Shown here piece after piece: positions 59,701-64,000 of a stretch of 64,000 nt of DNA (position 1 is the stretch's first letter; each line of letters starts with the position of its first letter). This DNA comes from Leifsonia sp. Root4 (lineage in GTDB: Bacteria > Actinomycetota > Actinomycetes > Actinomycetales > Microbacteriaceae), in contig NZ_LMDN01000002.1 in the NCBI RefSeq assembly GCF_001425085.1, positions 62,001 to 126,000 of the forward strand, given 5' to 3'. The translations under genes and the position numbers were made by a program. Below the pieces are notes generated by a model. That model was not told the origin of the DNA, did no database searches, and was given only the letters and a program-made list of their open reading frames with translations.

Positions 59701-60477
59701 TCACGCCGACTTCTGTTCTGGCTGGTGGTGCACGCCTCGCCAGACGCGGGCTCGCAGCTCGGCGAACTCGGACGAGAGGCGCATCTCCTCGGTGCGCGGG
59801 TAGGCGAGCGGAACGTCGACGATCTCGCTGATGCGCCCAGGGCGCGGGCTCATCACAACGACCCGGTTGGCCAGGAACACGGCTTCGTCGACGTCGTGGG
59901 TGATGAAGACGGCGGTGCGCCGTTCCTTCTGCCACGTCTCGAGCAGGTTCTCCTGCATGTTGACGCGGGTGAGGGCATCCAACGCACCGAACGGCTCGTC
60001 CATGAGCAGGATCGAGGGGTTCACGGCGTAGGCCCTGGCGATGGCGCAGCGCTGTTTCATGCCGCCGGAGAGCTCCTTGGGGAGCGCCTTCGCGAAGTCA
60101 CCGAGACCGACGAGTTCGAGGTAGTGCTGGGCGATCTCCTCCCGTTCCTTCTTCTTGATCTTCTGCAGCTGCAGACCGAACTCGACGTTCTGTTGCGCGG
60201 TCAGCCAGGGGAAGAGGGCGTATTGCTGGAAGATCACGCCGCGATCGGGCCCGGGCCCGGTCACCTCGCGGTCGTTCACCAGCACCGATCCGCTGGTCGG
60301 TGCGAGGAGCCCGGCCATGAGGTTGAGCATGGTGCTCTTGCCGCAGCCGCTCGGCCCGACCAGGGTGATGAACTCGCCCTGGGCCACGTCGAGATCGACG
60401 TTGTCGAGGCTCTTGACGATGCCGCGACTGGTTTCGTAGTGCTTGGATACCCCGCGCACCGAGATCATGGCGTTCAC
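59701..60477 (-). CDS. ABC transporter ATP-binding protein (SsuB/TauB-like)
   Basis: 258 residues from GTG 60477, whose GTGA overlaps the permease stop (ATG 60468 is the alternative). Walker A GPSGCGKS, Q loop in FQQYALFPW, signature LSGGM, Walker B LLMDEPFGALD, H loop FITHD. Energises the importer with the permease at 60474. Confidence 0.92.
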   Translation of the reverse strand: MNAMISVRGVSKHYETSRGIVKSLDNVDLDVAQGEFITLVGPSGCGKSTMLNLMAGLLAPTSGSVLVNDREVTGPGPDRGVIFQQYALFPWLTAQQNVEFGLQLQKIKKKEREEIAQHYLELVGLGDFAKALPKELSGGMKQRCAIARAYAVNPSILLMDEPFGALDALTRVNMQENLLETWQKERRTAVFITHDVDEAVFLANRVVVMSPRPGRISEIVDVPLAYPRTEEMRLSSEFAELRARVWRGVHHQPEQKSA

Positions 60478-61322
60478 ACGCGCACCTCCTGCCATCCGGT
60501 CAGTCTCCGCTCGAGCAGCAGGAGCAGCCTGTCCATCACGAAGCCGAGCAGGCCGATCATGATGATGCCGACGACGATGCGGGGTGTATCGAGAAACTGC
60601 GACGCGGCCTGCATCATGCGTCCGAGACCGAACGCCGCGGCGATGAGCTCGGATGCCACAACCGTCGCCCACGACGCGCCCAGTGCGACCCGCGTGCCGA
60701 CGAAGATGAACGGCAGGGATGCCGGAACGACGACCTTCAGGAAGATGGTGCCGTCCTTGGCCCCCAACACCCTGGCGGCGTTGATCAGCGTCGAGTCGAC
60801 GGTGCGCACGCCCTGGAACGTCGCGAGCACACAGGAGAGGAAGGAGGCCAGGAAGATGACGAAGATCTTGGCCGTCTCGCCGATGCCGAGGAAGACGATG
60901 ACGAGCGGGATGAGCGCGAGCGGCGGCACCGTGCGGAAGAACTGCACCCACGGCTCGAGCAATCCGCGACCCCAGCGGTACCAGCCCATCAGGAATCCGG
61001 CCGGGATGGCGACGACGACGCCGAGCACGAAGCCGACGAGCACGCGCTGCACGCTCGCCCAGGTGTTGAGCATCAGTGTGCCGTCCGCGAGCCCCTTCAC
61101 GAAGCTCTCGATCACCTCTGGAGGTGTGGGCGCGAGGGTGTTGTCGCTGATGAGTGCGCCGATCCACCAGATGGCGATCCCCGCGACGAGCGTGGTGAGG
61201 TAGAGCCAGGTGAGTGGTTTCTCTTTGCCACCCCCGATGCGTGATTTGCGAGGCGACGGCGCGTCGACGCGCGCGGCGTCGGCGATTCCCACCGCCTCCA
61301 TTTGTGCCTTGATGTCAGTCAA
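60474..61322 (-). CDS. ABC transporter permease (SsuC/TauC-like)
   Basis: 282 residues, about six membrane helices, with the binding-protein-dependent permease loop (AARVLGAKDGTIFLKVVVPASLP). It forms the channel of the sulfonate/sulfate-ester-type importer. It starts 40 bases after the ROK gene stop, so the two are likely one transcript. Confidence 0.9.
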   Translation of the reverse strand: MTDIKAQMEAVGIADAARVDAPSPRKSRIGGGKEKPLTWLYLTTLVAGIAIWWIGALISDNTLAPTPPEVIESFVKGLADGTLMLNTWASVQRVLVGFVLGVVVAIPAGFLMGWYRWGRGLLEPWVQFFRTVPPLALIPLVIVFLGIGETAKIFVIFLASFLSCVLATFQGVRTVDSTLINAARVLGAKDGTIFLKVVVPASLPFIFVGTRVALGASWATVVASELIAAAFGLGRMMQAASQFLDTPRIVVGIIMIGLLGFVMDRLLLLLERRLTGWQEVRV

Positions 61323-61362
61323 CTCGATCCCTTCATTGCGATGTGAGTGTGCTGGCGTGCGA

Positions 61363-62595
61363 TCAGAGAGCGCGCGCGAGGTTCAGGATGGGCGGCCCGA
61401 AGACGAACCGGTCCAGTGCCACGGTGGCCGCGCCGATCATGCCCGCATCGGATCCGAAGTGCGATGGCTCGATGCGGATGCTGTCGCGCAGCAGCGGCAG
61501 CACCTGGCCCGGGATGGTGCGACGCAGCTCGTCGACGATGACCGGCGAGAGGTCGAAGAGCAGACCACCGAGCACGATGAGCTGCGGGTTGAGCAGGTTG
61601 ATGATGTTGAGCAGCGCGCTCGCGACGTACTGGACGATCTCGTCGCGCAGAGCGATCGCCCGCTCATCCCCGGCCTCAACGCGCTCGACGAAGATCGTCG
61701 TCCAGGAGTGGTCGTCCGGAGCCGGGTGGCTGGCGAGGATGCCGAGCTCGACCATGCGCGCACGGATCACCCGGTCGTTGATGACCGTTTCGAGGCATCC
61801 GTGGCCACCGCAGTTGCAGTGCTCTCCGCCGGGGACGACGCGCATGTGCCCGATCTCGGCGGCGCCGTGGGTGCCTCCGCGGTACTCGCTGCCGCCCAGA
61901 ATGAGGCCGGCGCCGACACCGCTGCGGATGTATACGAAGACGATGCTCTCGAGACCCTGGCCGGCGCCGTAGCGTGATTCGCCCGCGGCCATCGCACGCA
62001 CGTTGTGGTCGACGACGACATCGATGTCGAGCGCGTGCTCGAAGTAGTCGGCCATGTGCACGTTCGACCAGCCGAGGTTCTGCGAATTGAGGTTGATCCG
62101 CGCCTCGGCGTCGACGAGGCCGGCGGCACCGACGCCGAGTCCGAGCGCCTTGCTCGGGTTGACGCCGGCCGTCTCCATGACCCGCTTCAGCATGACGACG
62201 GCGAGGTCCATCACCTCTTCGGGCTCGGCCGGCAGCGGGAAATCGACCAGTTCGGATGCCAGCACGTGCGAGGCCATGTCGATGACACCGACCTGGAGCA
62301 CCCCGGCTCCGATCTGGGCGGCGAGTACGAAGTGTTCGTCCGCGGCGAGGGCGACGTTGGTGCTCGGCCGGCCGAGCTTGGTCAGCCGGCTCTCCGGGGC
62401 GACATCCAGCACCAGGCCGTCGTCGATGAGTTCGGCGACGACGTTGGTGACAGCCGCGGGGCTGAGCCCCGAGGTCTGGGCGAGTTCGCGGCGGGAGAGA
62501 TCGCCGGTGCGCAGGAGCTGCAGGAGTACGCGGCGGTTGTGCGAGCGCACCGCCATGCTGCTCAGATGTGAAGCCCCGTTGCTTTTATTTTGCAT
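61363..62595 (-). CDS. ROK-family transcriptional repressor
   Basis: 410 residues from ATG 62595. N-terminal MarR-like helix-turn-helix (VLLQLLRTGDLSRRELAQTSGLSPAAVTNVVAEL); C-terminal ROK domain with GLGVGAAG, GGTHGAAEIGHM and the zinc motif CNCGGHGCLE. ROK repressors such as NagC and Mlc sense sugars or sugar phosphates. The NagC/Mlc-like dyad TTATTTT...AAAATAA overlaps its own start codon (62585-62608), so autoregulation is very likely. It heads the sulfatase operon. Confidence 0.92.
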   Translation of the reverse strand: MQNKSNGASHLSSMAVRSHNRRVLLQLLRTGDLSRRELAQTSGLSPAAVTNVVAELIDDGLVLDVAPESRLTKLGRPSTNVALAADEHFVLAAQIGAGVLQVGVIDMASHVLASELVDFPLPAEPEEVMDLAVVMLKRVMETAGVNPSKALGLGVGAAGLVDAEARINLNSQNLGWSNVHMADYFEHALDIDVVVDHNVRAMAAGESRYGAGQGLESIVFVYIRSGVGAGLILGGSEYRGGTHGAAEIGHMRVVPGGEHCNCGGHGCLETVINDRVIRARMVELGILASHPAPDDHSWTTIFVERVEAGDERAIALRDEIVQYVASALLNIINLLNPQLIVLGGLLFDLSPVIVDELRRTIPGQVLPLLRDSIRIEPSHFGSDAGMIGAATVALDRFVFGPPILNLARAL

Positions 62596-62608
62596 GTAGG
62601 AAAAATAA
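62585..62608. promoter_or_regulatory. ROK operator (NagC/Mlc-box-like)
   Basis: TTATTTT, 10 bases, AAAATAA: perfect 7-base arms. It covers the ATG of the ROK gene, so bound repressor would block transcription or translation start. An unusually A/T-rich island in this region. Confidence 0.75.
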
Positions 62609-62755
62609 GTGACGCGCACGCTGCTGTCAATAGCCGCGGGCACAATCGGCCGAGGAATGTTCCGCGCTCACGTGGCCGAGCCTGCACCCCAGGGCGTTCA
62701 AGGCACGCCGAAGCATCCCTGGCGCAATCTCAGCCAGAGGAGAGAACGATGCTAC

Positions 62756-63355
62756 TCAGCGCAGCACGCGGTACCGCACGTGGGTCACGAGCGTCGAGCT
62801 CGATACCGCCATCTGCTCGAGCCGCAGATCCGTCACACCCTCGAACACCCGCTCGCCCGAGCCCAGCACGACCGGCGCGATGTGCAGCCGCAGCTCGTCG
62901 ATCAGCCCGCGGTTCAGGAACTGCCGCACCGTGTCGGCCCCGCCTGCGATCGAGATGTTGCGTGTGCCGGCCGCTTCCTTCGCCAGTTCGAAGGCCGCAG
63001 CGACGCCCTTCGTCACGAAGTGGAACGTCGTGCCGCCCTGCATCGGCTGCGGCGAGCGCGCCTCGTGGGTGAGCACGAAAACGGGTGCGTGGTAGGGCGG
63101 GTCTTCGCCCCACCAGCCGGTCCACAGCTCTTCCTCCGGCCACTGCCCCCGCACCGGGCCGAACATGTTGCGCCCCATGATGAACGCACCGGCATCGACG
63201 ATCGATTGGCGCTCGGCCGTGTGCAGCTCCGGCTCCTCGAACATCCAGCGGTGCAGCCCCTCGCCGCCCTCACCGAGTGGCTCGGTCTGACTCTGATTCG
63301 GCCCGGCGCTGTAGCCATCGACCGACATGCCGATGTCGCACGTCACGTATGCCAT
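62756..63355 (-). CDS. DHFR/RibD C-terminal family reductase (second copy of the family)
   Basis: 199 residues from ATG 63355 with GGAG upstream. YVTCDIGMSVDGYSAGPN, FIMGRNMFGPVRG, SIAGGADTVRQFLNRGLIDELRLHIAPVVLGSGERVF. An NADPH-binding reductase-like fold, substrate unknown, longer and only distantly similar to the gene at 7361. Single gene, separated from the ROK gene by 160 bases. Confidence 0.87.
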   Translation of the reverse strand: MAYVTCDIGMSVDGYSAGPNQSQTEPLGEGGEGLHRWMFEEPELHTAERQSIVDAGAFIMGRNMFGPVRGQWPEEELWTGWWGEDPPYHAPVFVLTHEARSPQPMQGGTTFHFVTKGVAAAFELAKEAAGTRNISIAGGADTVRQFLNRGLIDELRLHIAPVVLGSGERVFEGVTDLRLEQMAVSSSTLVTHVRYRVLR

Positions 63356-63512
63356 CACCCACTCCTCACGGTTCGCCGCTCGCCGACGCGACGAGACAAC
63401 AGCGCACAACAACTGAGGGAATGCTCCTCGCATGCACCGCACGACACAAGAGGCATCGCAAACCCCTTGACGGCACCCAAATGGGGGGTCAAGGATATGA
63501 ACCGTTCGGCTT

Positions 63513-63557
63513 GTCGCTGTTCTGAACGTCGCTGTTCTGAACGTCGCTGTTCTGATC
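63513..63557. repeat. three-copy 15-bp tandem repeat
   Basis: GTCGCTGTTCTGAAC at 63513, 63528 and 63543 (third copy has one change). It ends 16 bases before the carboxypeptidase ATG, so it lies in its leader or promoter. Confidence 0.85.
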
Positions 63558-63573
63558 GCCCCAGGGAGTGCTC

Positions 63574-64000
63574 ATGTTCCGTCAACTCGCCATCGCCACC
63601 GCCGCCGTGCTCGTCATCACCGGCGTCAGCGCAGCACCGAGCATGGCGAGCACACCGCCGCCTGCGCCATCCGATCAGCTCTCCGTCTACACGGGCAGTG
63701 TGGATGCCGCCGGGCTCGACGCCCTCGTCGACCTCGGCGTCGACCGGCACGACGTCGCGGCGACCCCGAGCGAGGACGGCGGCTTCGACGTGCAGGTGAT
63801 CCTGAGCGGCGAACAGGCCAGCGAGCTCGCCCAAGCGGGCACCGAGCTGGAACTCAAGGCGTCACCGGATGCCGGCCGCCGCATGCTCCAGGCCGAGGGC
63901 GTCTACCGCATGTACAGCGGGCCCGGCGGCCTGCAGGAGGAGCTCGTGGCCCAGGCGGCCGCGTTCCCGAAGATCGCGCAGCTGCAGGTGATCGGCCAGA
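63574..64000 (+). CDS. secreted M14 zinc carboxypeptidase, N-terminal part
   Basis: The gene runs off the right edge; 142 codons are visible. Signal peptide (MFRQLAIATAAVLVITGVSAA) then a low-complexity Pro/Ser stretch. The pro-domain-like region continues as DAAGLDALVDLGVDRHDVA and EGVYRMYSGPGGLQEEL, which matches the N-terminal part of actinobacterial M14 carboxypeptidases. The zinc-binding HxxE is outside the window, so catalytic competence cannot be judged. Confidence 0.75.
   Translation, partial: MFRQLAIATAAVLVITGVSAAPSMASTPPPAPSDQLSVYTGSVDAAGLDALVDLGVDRHDVAATPSEDGGFDVQVILSGEQASELAQAGTELELKASPDAGRRMLQAEGVYRMYSGPGGLQEELVAQAAAFPKIAQLQVIGQ

Noticed and set aside
62749-63072. Plus-strand ATG behind GAGGAGAG
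   Set aside because: Attractive ribosome-binding site, but the product is Arg/Ser/Pro-rich and runs antisense through the DHFR-family gene.

Overview
The window is about 64 kb of high-GC, gene-dense actinobacterial chromosome. Several features point to the family Microbacteriaceae (inference, not proven). The words GGATGCC/GGCATCC recur throughout. Intergenic inverted repeats built on GATTGAGCCTGTCGAAA and CTCGATACGCT...AGTAGCGAGGAACGAGCG are present. Many transcripts look leaderless, and there is a type III polyketide synthase operon. I see no rRNA, tRNA, CRISPR array, phage or transposase gene. No stretch longer than 300 bases lacks a gene; the larger gaps (19235-19438, 23586-23845, 25189-25481, 44998-45277, 50283-50512, 63356-63573) hold repeats, terminators, promoters or operator-like sites.

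Layout. 1-5.4 kb: end of a sulfurtransferase; a translationally coupled minus-strand operon of type III PKS, methyltransferase and flavin monooxygenase, probably making a phenolic lipid or quinone; a proline-dehydrogenase-like enzyme; a rhodanese protein. 5.5-8.5 kb: a tightly overlapped ArsR/SRPBCC/hydrolase/reductase operon with a visible promoter and operator, then a DUF1801 gene behind a tandem repeat. 8.5-16.9 kb: small membrane proteins, acylphosphatase, a RecQ fused to a phosphoribosyltransferase-like domain and carrying an in-frame genomic repeat, an NmrA-like protein, a Met/Cys-rich copper-storage-like protein, a lipoprotein, an M18 aminopeptidase and a deaminase. 16.9-30.7 kb: S9 peptidase, a large SWIM/SNF2 helicase, GlpX, an orphan DarT-like protein, an F420-type oxidoreductase, an orphan HicB-like protein and a SulP/STAS transporter.

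30.7-41.4 kb is one catabolic locus. A minus-strand operon (sugar ABC transporter, Gfo/Idh dehydrogenase, amidohydrolase, RhaM-like mutarotase, class V aminotransferase, M20 peptidase, RidA) faces a cupin/XRE regulator and a cytosolic glycosidase-like protein. The same operator-like sequence lies in both control regions, so the whole locus is probably one regulon for an unidentified, perhaps amino-sugar-containing, compound. 41.4-45 kb: alcohol dehydrogenase and 3-hydroxyacyl-CoA dehydrogenase, each with a TetR regulator and a candidate operator. 45-48.8 kb: MarP-like membrane protease, an F420/PPOX enzyme and an in-frame MsrB-MsrA fusion, suggesting redox and acid-stress functions.

48.8-55 kb: NhaC-type transporter divergent from a cupin/XRE regulator, a DapA-family enzyme and a three-subunit FAD/2Fe-2S dehydrogenase. 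This fits breakdown of hydroxyproline or a similar imino acid. 55-56 kb: a two-gene unit with a three-helix membrane protein of unknown function. 56-62.6 kb: a ROK repressor, an SsuABC-like transporter, a Gfo/Idh oxidoreductase and a cytosolic sulfatase, in one operon for uptake and desulfation of a sulfated compound. 62.7-64 kb: a DHFR-family reductase and the start of a secreted M14 carboxypeptidase cut by the window edge.
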